64,000 nucleotides of DNA from Microbacterium sp. zg-B185 (GTDB lineage Bacteria; Actinomycetota; Actinomycetes; Actinomycetales; Microbacteriaceae), in contig NZ_CP126739.1 in assembly GCF_030246885.1 (NCBI RefSeq), positions 1,302,001 through 1,366,000 on the forward strand, written 5' to 3'. This document shows, one piece after another, positions 44,242 through 52,867 of the stretch; positions within the stretch are counted from its first letter, which is position 1; every line of letters starts with the position of its first letter. A program made the position numbers and the translations under genes. The notes beneath the pieces are model-generated. The model was given only the letters and a program-made list of their open reading frames with translations, searched no databases and had not been told where the DNA came from.

Positions 44242-45267
44242 ATGTCAGAGCGCATCCGCCTCACCGGTGTTTCCAAGCAGTACCCCACGCGCAAGAAGGC
44301 GACGCCTGCGCTCGCGCTGGACGGCATCGACCTGTCGATCGAGGCCGGTGAGGTGTACGGCCTGATCGGGCGGTCAGGCGCCGGAAAGTCCACGCTGCTG
44401 CGGATGATCAACGGTCTCGAGGCTCCGAGCAGCGGGCAGGTGCTGGTCGACGGCGTGGACGTGCAGCGGCTCTCCCCGAGCCAGCTGCGTACCCTGCGCC
44501 ATGGCATCGGGATGGTGTTCCAGCAGTTCAGCCTCTGGAACTCCCGCACCGTCTACGGCAACATCGCCACCCCGCTGAAGATCGCCGGGTGGAAGGAGGC
44601 GGACATCTCCCGCCGGGTCGGCGAGCTGCTGGACTTCGTCGGACTGGGCGGCAAGGCCTTCGCGCGTCCGCGACAGCTGTCCGGCGGGCAGAAGCAGCGC
44701 GTGGGAATCGCCCGCGCGATCGCCAGCCGGCCCTCGATCCTGCTCGCCGACGAGGCGACCAGCGCACTGGACCCGCAGACCACCACCGAGATCGTCGACC
44801 TGCTGCGATCGGTGAACCGCGAATTCGGGATCACGATCGTCGTCGTCACGCACGAGATGGACGTCATCAGCCGTCTGGCCGACCGGGTCTCGATCCTCAG
44901 CCAGGGGCGCGTCGTCGAGTCCGGCGACATCCACCAGATCCTTGCGCGCCCTGAGCATGCGGTCACGCAGGGGCTCGTCGGCTCGTACACGCGCACAGCC
45001 CTGACCGACGCCGAGAAGAGCGCGCTGCGGGACCGATTCGACGGGCGGAAGATCTCCGTCACCGTGGATCGGACGCTGGTGGACGGCCCGTTGCTGTCGC
45101 GCCTCGCGCGGGGGCACGGCGTCGACTTCGCGGTGATCCAGGGCGGCGTCGCCCGCGTCAAGGACCAGCCGTACGGACAGCTGAGCCTGGCGCTCTACGG
45201 CGATGACGATGCCATCGACCGCTTCACCGCCGAGCTGAGCGCGCAGACGGAGGTGACGACGTGGTGA
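44242..45267 (+). CDS. metN: Methionine-type ABC transporter ATP-binding protein
   Basis: 341 residues. Walker A GRSGAGKST (about 45-53), Q-loop FQQFSLWNSRTVYGNI, signature LSGGQKQRVGIARAI, Walker B ILLADEATSALD, switch His VVTHEMD. The C-terminal regulatory NIL domain (about 265-341, KISVTVDRTLVDGPLLSRLARGHGVDFAVIQGGVARV) is present; in E. coli it binds methionine and inhibits transport from inside. ATG overlaps nothing; the stop overlaps the metI start. Confidence 0.93.
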   Translation: MSERIRLTGVSKQYPTRKKATPALALDGIDLSIEAGEVYGLIGRSGAGKSTLLRMINGLEAPSSGQVLVDGVDVQRLSPSQLRTLRHGIGMVFQQFSLWNSRTVYGNIATPLKIAGWKEADISRRVGELLDFVGLGGKAFARPRQLSGGQKQRVGIARAIASRPSILLADEATSALDPQTTTEIVDLLRSVNREFGITIVVVTHEMDVISRLADRVSILSQGRVVESGDIHQILARPEHAVTQGLVGSYTRTALTDAEKSALRDRFDGRKISVTVDRTLVDGPLLSRLARGHGVDFAVIQGGVARVKDQPYGQLSLALYGDDDAIDRFTAELSAQTEVTTW

Positions 45268-45935
45268 TCCCACAGTTCGTCGACGTGGACGTCGTCGTCC
45301 CCAAGGTCGCCAAAGCGCTCGGCGAGACGCTGTTCATGGTCACGGTGTCGTTCTTCTTCGCCGCGATCATCGGTCTGGTGCTGGGGATCTTCCTGTTCGC
45401 CACCCGACCCGGGCAGCTGCTGCACAGCCGGGTCGCGCACACGGTTTTGAACGTCGTGGTCAACACGCTCCGGCCGATCCCGTTCATCATCCTGCTGATC
45501 GCGCTGACACCGCTGACGCGCGCGCTGATCGGGACGAGCATCGGACCGGCCGCCGCGATCCTGCCGCTGACCATCGCCGCGTCGGTGGGGATCGCCCGTG
45601 TCGCCGAAACCAATCTGGTCGCCGTCGACCCGGGTGTCGTCGAGGCGGCCACCGCCGTGGGCGCGAAGCCGCTGCACATCCTGTTCGGATTCGTCGTCCG
45701 CGAGGCGTTCGGGCCGCTGCTGCTGTCGCTGACGTTCATCTTCGTCGCGCTGATCGACGCGACCGCCGTGGCCGGCGCGGTGGGCGGCGGCGGTCTCGGA
45801 AACCTCGCGCTGACCTACGGGTATCAACGGTTCGACTACGGCGTGATGATCCTGATCATCCTGGTCCTGATCGGCCTCGTGCAGCTCGTGCAGTTCGTCG
45901 GCAACCGCATCGCGCGCCGGTTCATCGACGGATGA
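45261..45935 (+). CDS. metI: Methionine-type ABC transporter permease
   Basis: 224 residues with five to six helices. Signatures NTLRPIPFIILLIALTPLTRALIGTSIGPAAAILPLTIAASVGIARVAETNL (EAA loop region) and GAVGGGGLGNLALTYGYQRFDYGVM are diagnostic of MetI. GTG start inside the metN end (7-base overlap). Confidence 0.93.
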   Translation: MVIPQFVDVDVVVPKVAKALGETLFMVTVSFFFAAIIGLVLGIFLFATRPGQLLHSRVAHTVLNVVVNTLRPIPFIILLIALTPLTRALIGTSIGPAAAILPLTIAASVGIARVAETNLVAVDPGVVEAATAVGAKPLHILFGFVVREAFGPLLLSLTFIFVALIDATAVAGAVGGGGLGNLALTYGYQRFDYGVMILIILVLIGLVQLVQFVGNRIARRFIDG

Positions 45936-45981
45936 CCGCCGCCACGCGTTTCGGCGAGGTCGCGGGCGGGCGGGCCGGCAG

Positions 45982-46935
45982 GTGACGCGCCGCATCGTCG
46001 TGGTCGGCGGCGGCGTGCTCGGCTCATCCGCTGCCGCAGCCCTGGCTGAGCGCGGTGACGCCGTGACGCTGATCACGGATGACCCGACGGGCACGACGCG
46101 GGTCTCGGCGGCCAGCCTCGCCTGGGTGAATGCGATCGCCACGTCACCCGCGTACGCCGCGGTGAAGGGCGATGCTCGCGCCGTCCACGCCCAGCGTGGG
46201 GTGGGCGCGGGATGGTTCTTTCAGACCGGCTCGACCGCGGACGGGATCGTCGCCGCCGAGGACGGGTACGTTGATATCACGCGGTTCATCGCCGTTCACC
46301 GCGCCCAGCTGGTCGCGGCGGGCGGCGCGGTGCGCGCCGGAATCCGGGCGCGCGGACTCCGCAGACGCGGGTCCGAGATCGTGATCGAGAGCGAGGGTTC
46401 GGATGTGTCCGGCGATCACATCGTGGCGGATGCCGTGCTGATCGCCGCCGGCACCGGAACCGCCGCTCTGGCCCGATCCGCCGGCGCCGTCGCGCACCGC
46501 CTGGGCAGTGCGCCGGGCGCCCGCGGATTCCTGGCGCGCCTGCGCGTGGACCACGCCGTCACCCGGGTCGAATCGACCGGCGGACTGCAGCTGCGCCCCG
46601 ACGGTGACGGCATCCTGGCCGTCCAGAGCCTGCCCCTGGAGCGCATGCGGGCCGCGAGCGGTGAACGCGCCGCCGTCGAGACGATCTGGGCCGAGCTGCG
46701 CACCCGGACCGCGGCCGCACTGGACCGCGAGATTCCCGAGGACGCACTGATCAGCATCCATGAGGCGGAACGGCCGATGTCTGCGGACGGACTGCCGGTG
46801 CTGGGCTGGATCGCCGACCGGATCTACGTCCTGCTCGCCCACAGCGGCGTGACGCTGGCGCCCCTGCTCGCCGACCTCGCCGCGCGCGACGTGTTCGGAG
46901 ACGCCGACGCGCGTCTTGCCCCCTACCGCCCCTGA
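45982..46935 (+). CDS. DAO-type FAD-dependent oxidoreductase
   Basis: 317 residues. N-terminal Rossmann motif RIVVVGGGVLGSSAAAALAERGDAVTLIT, then SAASLAWVNAIATSPAYAAVK and the C-terminal RPMSADGLPVLGWIADRIYVLLAHSGVTLAPLLADLAA, matching D-amino-acid-oxidase/glycine-oxidase-like proteins that oxidise amines or amino acids. GTG start, 46 bp after metI, hence probably the same operon as the importer. Substrate unknown, but the context suggests the imported amino acid. Confidence 0.82.
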   Translation: MTRRIVVVGGGVLGSSAAAALAERGDAVTLITDDPTGTTRVSAASLAWVNAIATSPAYAAVKGDARAVHAQRGVGAGWFFQTGSTADGIVAAEDGYVDITRFIAVHRAQLVAAGGAVRAGIRARGLRRRGSEIVIESEGSDVSGDHIVADAVLIAAGTGTAALARSAGAVAHRLGSAPGARGFLARLRVDHAVTRVESTGGLQLRPDGDGILAVQSLPLERMRAASGERAAVETIWAELRTRTAAALDREIPEDALISIHEAERPMSADGLPVLGWIADRIYVLLAHSGVTLAPLLADLAARDVFGDADARLAPYRP

Positions 46936-46940
46936 CCCGA

Positions 46941-48170
46941 ATGGATGCCGACATGACTGACACGCTGCAGGACGCACGTTCGCGAGAACTGCTCGCGGGA
47001 GCCAGCGCGCTGCTGGCGAACCTGCCGGAACGCCAGGGGTTCGGCGACGCGACGCTGGTCAGGCTCTCGGCCGGCTCGATCGACCTGGGTGGCGGCAATC
47101 CGTCCGTCGACGTGCTCCCGAGGGACCTCTACCGGGATGCCGCGGCCGCCGTGACCGCCGACGCGGACTTCCCGGAGACGTTGCGGTACTCAGCCTCCGC
47201 AGGCATCCCCGCGTTCCGCGCGGCGATCGCTGCCCGCGAGGGCGTGGACCCCGGCCGGGTGATCGTCACGGACGGCGGAGCGCACGGGCTGTCGCTGGCC
47301 GTGCTCGGCACGCTCGACCCGGGCGACACGATCGTGGTGGACGATCCGGTCTATCCGCTCTTCCTGCGTGTGCTCGACCTGGTCGGTGTGCACATCGAGG
47401 CGATCCCGGTCACCGCCGAAGGCATCGACATCGATGTCCTGGCCGCCCGACTGCGCGCGGGCCTTCGTCCCAAGGCGCTGTTCACGGTGCCGACCTTCCA
47501 GAACCCCTCGGGCGCCACCCTCACCGCGGAACGGGCGGCGGCGCTGGTGGACCTCGCCGAGCAGTACGGATTCACGATCCTCTCGGACGACCCGTACCGG
47601 CAGATCGCGTTCCCCGGCACAGTCGTCCCCGACCGACCGCGGCTGCGCGACACCGACCGGGTCATCGCGGTGAACTCCTTCTCCAAGACGCTCGGACCGG
47701 GGCTCCGCCTGGGCTGGCTGACCGTCCCGACGGCGCTGGAAGCGGGCTTCACCAAGCTGCGGAACCGGCTGGACGGTCAGACCAGCGGCGTCCTGCAAGA
47801 CCTCGTCGGGCGCATGCTGGCAGACCCGCGCCTGGATCCCGCGATCGCCGGCGCCGGCGCGGTGTATGCGGACAAGGCCCGTGTGCTCACGTCGGCGCTG
47901 CGCGAGCAGTTCGGCGACCGGGTGGAGCTGTCCGATCCGACCGGAGGATTCTTCGTGTGGGCGCGCCTGCGCGGCGACGTGGACTTCGCGAAGGTGTTCG
48001 AGGCCGCGCAGGACCTCGGGGTCACCTACCAGCGCGGCGAGTGGTTCGCCGCCGGTGCCGAGCAGTTCCGCGGCTTCGTGCGGTTGTCCTTCGCGGAGCC
48101 CGACGTCGACTCGCTCCGGGAGGGCGTCAACCGGCTGGCGCAGGCGTGGCGCGACGAGGGCGGTCGCTGA
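46941..48170 (+). CDS. PLP-dependent aminotransferase (class I/II)
   Basis: Up to 409 residues. Fold-type I features: SSASAGIPAFRAAI substrate region, VPTFQNPSGATL, the Asp/Tyr pair SDDPYRQIAF, and the PLP lysine in NSFSKTLGPGLRLGW (about residue 250). Similar to the aminotransferase domain of MocR/2-aminoadipate transaminases, without the GntR domain. A second ATG at 46953 (MTDTLQDARS) is an alternative start. Starts 5 bp after the oxidoreductase stop; likely same operon. Confidence 0.87.
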   Translation: MDADMTDTLQDARSRELLAGASALLANLPERQGFGDATLVRLSAGSIDLGGGNPSVDVLPRDLYRDAAAAVTADADFPETLRYSASAGIPAFRAAIAAREGVDPGRVIVTDGGAHGLSLAVLGTLDPGDTIVVDDPVYPLFLRVLDLVGVHIEAIPVTAEGIDIDVLAARLRAGLRPKALFTVPTFQNPSGATLTAERAAALVDLAEQYGFTILSDDPYRQIAFPGTVVPDRPRLRDTDRVIAVNSFSKTLGPGLRLGWLTVPTALEAGFTKLRNRLDGQTSGVLQDLVGRMLADPRLDPAIAGAGAVYADKARVLTSALREQFGDRVELSDPTGGFFVWARLRGDVDFAKVFEAAQDLGVTYQRGEWFAAGAEQFRGFVRLSFAEPDVDSLREGVNRLAQAWRDEGGR

Positions 48171-48185
48171 GGCTGCAGCCGAGGC

Positions 48186-49064
48186 TCACCCGGCCTCGAC
48201 CATCCGGGCGACCTCGCCGACGTTCTGCATGAAACCGGCCAGGTCGCTCTCGCCCTCGCGGGGCTGCAGGACGACCGTGGTCGCCCCGGCCGCGTAGAAC
48301 GGGGCGATCGCCGCCATCACCGCCTCGGCGTCGCCGACGACCGTCAAGGCGGGGTCCGCACCACCAGCCACGCGGATCAGCTCGTCGCGGAGCTGGGCCC
48401 CGGCCGTCCCTCCGCCGAACGCCGCAGAGACGAACACGACGAGCTCGTGCGCGTCGTCGCGCCCGGCGGCCGCTCGCCCCTCCCGGGCGAGAGCGAGGGT
48501 TCGGGTGACCCGGTCCGGAGTGCTCCCGGCGGGGAGGACGGTTCCATCCCCGACCTCGCCGGTGAGGCGGACGGTCTTCGGCCCCTCGCCGGCGACCATC
48601 AGGGACGGTGGCTGCGCCGGGGGCCAGTCCAGCCGGACCCGATCCAGCGAGACGTAGCGACCCGAGGTGCTGACCTCCTGGCCGGCCAGGAGGGCCCGGA
48701 GGGCAGGCACGAACTCACGCATCAGGGTCAGCGGCGAGGCGGCCCGCGCGCCCGCCTGCCCCATCCACTCCAGCACGCCGTGGCCGACCCCGGGGACGAG
48801 CCGCCCGGGAAACATCCGCTCGATGGTCGCGATCTCCATCGCCGTGACGGCGACGTTGCGCAAGGGGATCGGCGCGACGCCGATCCCGACCCGCAGTCGC
48901 GTGGTCCAGGCCAGGACAGCGGATGCCGTGGCGAACGCGGACTCGCGAAAGCAGTCCTCCCACAGCCACAGTTCGGGAACACCCGATTCGTCGGCGGTCT
49001 GCGCGGCATCGCGCAGCACCTCAGGCGGGAAGTAGGGCGTGAAGATCGCTCCGACGCGGTTCAT
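48186..49064 (-). CDS. Luciferase-like (LLM class) flavin-dependent oxidoreductase
   Basis: 292 residues of the bacterial luciferase/F420 monooxygenase TIM-barrel family. Visible blocks: YFPPEVLRDAAQTADESGVPELWLWEDCFRES, LRVGIGVAPIPLRNVAVTAMEIATIERMFPGRLVPGVGHGVLEWM, and LTGEVGDGTVLPAGSTPDRV. Cofactor (FMN or F420) cannot be told from sequence alone. ATG with SD aaggtgg. Convergent with the aminotransferase, 15 bp apart. Confidence 0.83.
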   Translation of the reverse strand: MNRVGAIFTPYFPPEVLRDAAQTADESGVPELWLWEDCFRESAFATASAVLAWTTRLRVGIGVAPIPLRNVAVTAMEIATIERMFPGRLVPGVGHGVLEWMGQAGARAASPLTLMREFVPALRALLAGQEVSTSGRYVSLDRVRLDWPPAQPPSLMVAGEGPKTVRLTGEVGDGTVLPAGSTPDRVTRTLALAREGRAAAGRDDAHELVVFVSAAFGGGTAGAQLRDELIRVAGGADPALTVVGDAEAVMAAIAPFYAAGATTVVLQPREGESDLAGFMQNVGEVARMVEAG

Positions 49065-49129
49065 GCGACCACCTTGTCATGCTCTCCGGACGTCTTGACC
49101 GCAGGCGGTCGTCGCGGTAGTCGTAGGGG

Positions 49130-49507
49130 ATGGCCGATGAACTTCAGAGCTGGCTCGACCGCTATCTCCTCGCGTGGTCCTCGAACGAGCCCGACGACAT
49201 CCGCGCGCTCTTCGTCGAGGACGCCACCTATGCAGGAGGCCCGTTCGACCCGGAGCCCTGGATCGGGCGCGATGCCATCGTCGAGGGCTGGCTCGCTCAT
49301 AGGGACGAGCCGGGGACGTGGACGTTCCAGGGCGAGCCGCTCGCATTCTCGGACGGCGTGGGCGTGATCCAGGGCCGCACCGACTATCCGTCCGAGGGGC
49401 GGATCTACGCCAACCTGTGGGTGGTGAGCCTCGCCGACGACGGCCGCGCCCGGTCGTTCGTGGAGTGGTACATGGAACCCGGTCCGGTCCGGGAGGATCA
49501 GGCCTGA
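49130..49507 (+). CDS. NTF2/SnoaL-like small protein
   Basis: 125 residues with the NTF2-like (SnoaL) pattern: LQSWLDRYLLAWSSNEPDDIRALFVEDATYAGGPFDPEPWIGRDAIVEGWL, then beta strands ending SFVEWYMEPG. Divergent from the luciferase-like gene. Function unknown; members are often small hydrolases, isomerases or binding proteins. Confidence 0.78.
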   Translation: MADELQSWLDRYLLAWSSNEPDDIRALFVEDATYAGGPFDPEPWIGRDAIVEGWLAHRDEPGTWTFQGEPLAFSDGVGVIQGRTDYPSEGRIYANLWVVSLADDGRARSFVEWYMEPGPVREDQA

Positions 49508-49587
49508 GCAGCGCCGTGGCGCGCTCAGGAGAGATTTGTCCATGCATTTGAATCCAATTCAGGGACGACGCCGAAGTACTCCGTGCA

Positions 49588-49605
49588 GGGCGGAAAGAGC
49601 CGCCC
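49588..49605 (+). promoter_or_regulatory. Leader hairpin before the DUF4397 gene
   Basis: GGGCGG-aaagag-CCGCCC, ending 6 nt before the strong Shine-Dalgarno aaggagg of the GTG at 49621. It could stabilise the leader or modulate initiation. Confidence 0.45.
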
Positions 49606-49620
49606 CTGAAGGAGGACACA

Positions 49621-50454
49621 GTGCGCAAGACAATCGCAGCCGGCGTCGTCGCCGGCTTCGCCCTCGCAGCGGGCTTCATCGCCCCTGCCCAGGCCATCTC
49701 GGCGACCACGGCCGATCTGTCGGTGCTTCACGGCATCCCCGACACACCGGTGGATGTCTATGTCAACGGGGAACTGACGCTCGACGACTTCCAGCCCGGC
49801 GATCTGGCCGGTCCGCTCGACCTGCCCGCGGGTGACTACGAGGTCGCCCTCACCGCGACGGATGCCGCGGACGCCAGCGCTCCGATTCTGGGGCCGATCA
49901 CGCTGTCGCTGGCCGCGAACACCAGCTACACCGCGGTGGCGTTCCTGGATGAGGCGGGCGATCCCACGGCGAAGCTCTTCACGAACGACACCCAGACGAC
50001 CGCTGCCGGAGAAGGTCGCCTGACCGTTCGCCACGTGGCGGCCGCACCCGCGGTGGACATCCTGGCCGGCGGGGCGCCAGTGGTCGAAGACCTGGTCAAC
50101 CCCAATGAGGCGACGCTGAACCTCCCGGCCGGCACCGTCTCGGCATCCGTCGCGCTGGCGGGCACGACCGAGCCCGTGCTCGGACCGGCAGATGTCGCCA
50201 TCCAGGACGGCGTGCTGACGATCGTCTACGCGTGGGGAAGCGCCGAGGCAGGGAACCTCGCACTCGCCGTGCAGAACGTCACCGTCGGACACACCGCGCC
50301 CGGTGGAGTGAACTCGGGCACCGCAGGATATGCCGCCGAGCGTGACACCGCGATGCAGGCCGGCTGGATCGTGGGCATCGCGTTCGCTGCGGCGGCGGCA
50401 TCCGTGACGGTCGTGCTCGCACGTCGTTCACGTGCTGCCAAGACCGACGCCTGA
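49621..50454 (+). CDS. DUF4397 surface protein
   Basis: 277 residues. Signal peptide (AAGVVAGFALAAGFIAPAQA), then two DUF4397 units: LSVLHGIPDTPVDVYVNGELTLDDFQPGDLAGPLDLPAGDYEVAL and LTVRHVAAAPAVDILAGGAPVVEDLVNPNEATLNLPAGTVS. One C-terminal helix and a basic tail (RRSRAAKTDA) follow. No LPXTG/LAXTG pentapeptide precedes the helix, so it is probably a membrane-anchored surface protein. Paired with a class F sortase 30 bp downstream, as in other actinobacteria. Confidence 0.83.
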   Translation: MRKTIAAGVVAGFALAAGFIAPAQAISATTADLSVLHGIPDTPVDVYVNGELTLDDFQPGDLAGPLDLPAGDYEVALTATDAADASAPILGPITLSLAANTSYTAVAFLDEAGDPTAKLFTNDTQTTAAGEGRLTVRHVAAAPAVDILAGGAPVVEDLVNPNEATLNLPAGTVSASVALAGTTEPVLGPADVAIQDGVLTIVYAWGSAEAGNLALAVQNVTVGHTAPGGVNSGTAGYAAERDTAMQAGWIVGIAFAAAAASVTVVLARRSRAAKTDA

Positions 50455-50484
50455 ACGACCGACCGACCACGCGGAGGGATACCC

Positions 50485-51117
50485 GTGCTACGACGACTGA
50501 TCGCACCCGTTGCGCTCGTCTTCGCGCTCTCCGCGTGCGCGCCCGCCCCGGCCCCCACCGGGGCGGGCGCACCCGCGCCACCGACACCGTCGGCCGTGCC
50601 CACCCCCGCCCCGACAGCCGCTGTCGACGTCCCGATCGCGCAGAGCACCCTTGCCCCTGTTCGTGAGGCCGTCCCGCCCGTGCGGGTCCAGATCGGCGCT
50701 GCCGGGATCGACATCGAGGTGATCCCAGTCGGAGTCGAGGCCGGCGGCTTCATGGAGCTGCCGGAGAACCCCGCGATCGCCGGGTGGTACCGGTTCGGGT
50801 CGGATCCGTGGAGCCCGGACGGCAATACGGTCATCTCCGCCCACATCGACGCCCCCGAGTATCCGATCGGGCCCTTCGCCGAGCTGCGCGGACTGGCACC
50901 CGGCAGCGAAGTGACCGTGCTGGGAGGGGACGGTGCGGCGGCCGTCTACGACGTGGTGTCGGTGACCTACTATCCCAAGCAGGACCTGCCCACGGACGAT
51001 ATCTTCGCCCGTGTGGGCACCAGGGCGCTCGTGCTGATCACGTGCGGGGGAGCCTTCGACAGCTCCACGGGACGCTATGCCGACAACGTGGTCGTCGTGG
51101 CCGCGCCTCGGGTCTAG
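50485..51117 (+). CDS. Class F sortase
   Basis: 210 residues. Lipoprotein-like signal (VFALSACAP, Cys about 18), a Pro/Ala/Thr linker (about 20-55), then the sortase beta-barrel with the catalytic His in NTVISAHIDAPEYPIGPFAEL, Cys in ALVLITCGGAFDSSTGRYADNVVVVA and a downstream Arg in TGRYADN. Being lipid-anchored would be unusual but the signal fits. GTG start with ggaggg. Substrates are not evident. Confidence 0.85.
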   Translation: MLRRLIAPVALVFALSACAPAPAPTGAGAPAPPTPSAVPTPAPTAAVDVPIAQSTLAPVREAVPPVRVQIGAAGIDIEVIPVGVEAGGFMELPENPAIAGWYRFGSDPWSPDGNTVISAHIDAPEYPIGPFAELRGLAPGSEVTVLGGDGAAAVYDVVSVTYYPKQDLPTDDIFARVGTRALVLITCGGAFDSSTGRYADNVVVVAAPRV

Positions 51118-51130
51118 CTGAACCGGGTGG

Positions 51131-51162
51131 GGCGGACTCAGATCAGGGCGGACTCAGATCAG
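51131..51162 (+). repeat. Exact 2 x 16-bp tandem duplication
   Basis: GGCGGACTCAGATCAG twice in succession (51131-51146, 51147-51162). The second copy contains the stop codon of the minus-strand lipoprotein gene, so a small duplication occurred at its 3' end. Confidence 0.85.
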
Positions 51163-51734
51163 GGCAATGGCCACACCACCAGCAGAAGGCCCTGTTTGGT
51201 GTCGGCGTACTTCACCCACTCGTCGCCGAACAGGTACGTCAGACCGTAGCCGTCTGCGTCGGTCGCGACGGTGGTGTCCGCGCTCTCGGTGAGCATCACT
51301 CCCTCGGCTGACTCTTCGACACGCCAGCCCGCGTCCTTCAGATACTTCTGCGCATCCGCGGCCTGCTTGGCCGTGATCGGCGCCCAGCCGTAGATCTGGA
51401 CGTGGTCGGTGGCGGTCGAGAAATCACCCCAGATGCACTGGACGCCCTCGGGCAGCTCCAGCTCGCCGACGCGGAACGGCTCGGCCCGCGCGGTCCAGCC
51501 GACGGCCTCGAAATCCGTGACGGTCTGGTCCGGAATGATCGTCTCGCACGTCGGGTCCTCCGCCGGCGTCGGCGGAGCCTCGGTCTCGGGCGTCGGTGTC
51601 GGTGACGTCGGTGCCGGGGCCGGGGTCTGGGACGTCTCCGGCTGTGCGGGCGGCGTGCTCGCACACCCGCTCGCCACCAGCAGCGCGGCCGCGATCATGA
51701 CCGAACCGCCCAGGAGCGAGCGACGGCGCCTCAT
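51159..51734 (-). CDS. Lipoprotein of unknown function, paralogue of the 20443 protein
   Basis: 191 residues. Signal peptide MRRRRSLLGGSVMIAAALLVASGCAS with lipobox ASGC, Pro/Thr linker (about 28-60), then a domain with Cys in PTCETIIPDQ and VQCIWGDF, WAPITAKQAADAQKYLKDAGWRVEESAEGVML and GYGLTYLFGDEWVKYA. The same blocks occur in the exported protein at 20443-21093. ATG overlaps the hisN stop by 4 bases. Confidence 0.75.
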   Translation of the reverse strand: MRRRRSLLGGSVMIAAALLVASGCASTPPAQPETSQTPAPAPTSPTPTPETEAPPTPAEDPTCETIIPDQTVTDFEAVGWTARAEPFRVGELELPEGVQCIWGDFSTATDHVQIYGWAPITAKQAADAQKYLKDAGWRVEESAEGVMLTESADTTVATDADGYGLTYLFGDEWVKYADTKQGLLLVVWPLP

Positions 51735-52579
51735 GGCGTGCTCCTCGACTCCGAGGTGGCGCCCAGCAGGTCCAGGAATGCGGAGTGGAGCACACCGTTG
51801 GTGGCCAGCGATGACCGGTCTGCGATGGAGTCCTCGCCGGCATAGGAGGTGAAACGGCCGCCGGCTTCGGTGATGATCGGCACCAGGGCGGCGATGTCGT
51901 ACTCCTGCACGCCGAACTCGGCGACGAACTCCAGGCGCCCCTCCGCCAGCAGCATGTAGGGCCAGGTATCGCCGTAGCCGCGATCGCGCCACACCGAACG
52001 GGACAGGCGCACCAGCGCGTCCAGCTGTCCGGCCTCGTCCCACTGCCGAATGCTCTGGAAGCTGGCGCTCGCGTCGGAGATCGCGCCGACCGATGAGACG
52101 GCCAGTCGGCGCGGGGTGCGCTCCGGTGTGTTCGTCCACGCACCGAGGCCGGTCGCCGCCCACCACCGGCGGCCGAGAGCGGGCTGGCTGGCCACGCCGA
52201 CCCGGGGCACGCCGTCGATCGAGAGAGCGATCAGGGTGGTCCACATCGGGATGCCCTTGAGATAGTTCGCGGTGCCGTCGATCGGGTCGACGATCCACTG
52301 CCGGCTCGAGTCGCCGGTGCGTCCGTACTCCTCGCCGAACACGCCGTCGTCGGGGCGCTCGGTCTCCAGGATCGAGCGGATCGCCCGCTCGGTGGCCAGG
52401 TCGGCCTCGGTGACGTGGGACGCGTCGGCCTTGAGCTGCACGTCCAGGTCGGCCGCGTCGAATCGAGCCATCGACACCGCGTCCGCGGCATCCGCGATCT
52501 GCAGCGCGAGGGTCAGATCCTCGCGCAGATCCCCGTCGAAGGGTGCGCGGAAGGACACCGAAGCGGATGGCGAGGTCAC
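51731..52579 (-). CDS. hisN: Histidinol-phosphatase (inositol monophosphatase family)
   Basis: 282 residues. IMPase motifs: the metal-binding VFGEEYG and WIVDPIDGTANYLKGIPMWTTLIAL, and the C-terminal GYGDTWPYMLLAEGRLEFVAEFGVQEYDIAALVPIITEAGGRFTSYAG (WD-type motif reads YD). It resembles actinobacterial HisN, which dephosphorylates L-histidinol phosphate; another small phosphate monoester is possible. Start placed at GTG 52579 by its promoter; the frame is open to 52627. Confidence 0.8.
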   Translation of the reverse strand: MTSPSASVSFRAPFDGDLREDLTLALQIADAADAVSMARFDAADLDVQLKADASHVTEADLATERAIRSILETERPDDGVFGEEYGRTGDSSRQWIVDPIDGTANYLKGIPMWTTLIALSIDGVPRVGVASQPALGRRWWAATGLGAWTNTPERTPRRLAVSSVGAISDASASFQSIRQWDEAGQLDALVRLSRSVWRDRGYGDTWPYMLLAEGRLEFVAEFGVQEYDIAALVPIITEAGGRFTSYAGEDSIADRSSLATNGVLHSAFLDLLGATSESRSTP

Positions 52580-52586
52580 GGTGTCC

Positions 52587-52592
52587 AGGATA
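52587..52592 (-). promoter_or_regulatory. -10 hexamer TATCCT for hisN, leaderless-type
   Basis: TATCCT on the minus strand ends 8 nt before the GTG at 52579; the spacer ggacacc lacks a useful Shine-Dalgarno. Confidence 0.45.
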
Positions 52593-52670
52593 CCGGCCGC
52601 AGCCCACCCGATTTCCGAGTGACGCAATCGTGATGGTAATGTTTAGCCTCGGTTCGCCCTCGCGAATCAT

Positions 52671-52743
52671 GCACCTCTAGCTCAATCGGCAGAGCAACTG
52701 ACTCTTAATCAGTGGGTTCTGGGTTCAAGTCCCAGGGGGTGCA
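52671..52743 (+). tRNA. tRNA-Lys (anticodon CUU)
   Basis: Acceptor GCACCTC with GGGGTGC and discriminator A, D-arm TAGCTCAATCGGCAGAGCA, anticodon stem CTGACTCTTAATCAG (anticodon CTT), T-arm CTGGGTTCAAGTCCCAG. CCA not encoded. Confidence 0.96.
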
Positions 52744-52749
52744 CGGATC

Positions 52750-52784
52750 AGCCCCGGAATCCACTCGCCAGTGGTTCCGGGGCT
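52750..52784 (+). terminator. Intrinsic terminator after tRNA-Lys
   Basis: AGCCCCGGAATCCACT pairs with AGTGGTTCCGGGGCT around cgcc (one bulge), followed by gttctg. Confidence 0.85.
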
Positions 52785-52867
52785 GTTCTGCTGGATGGTA
52801 GCGAGGTCCGTGCGATGTCAGTCCGGCATGGCGAGCCGGCACGGGTGCGGCACCGGGAGGACCAGTC

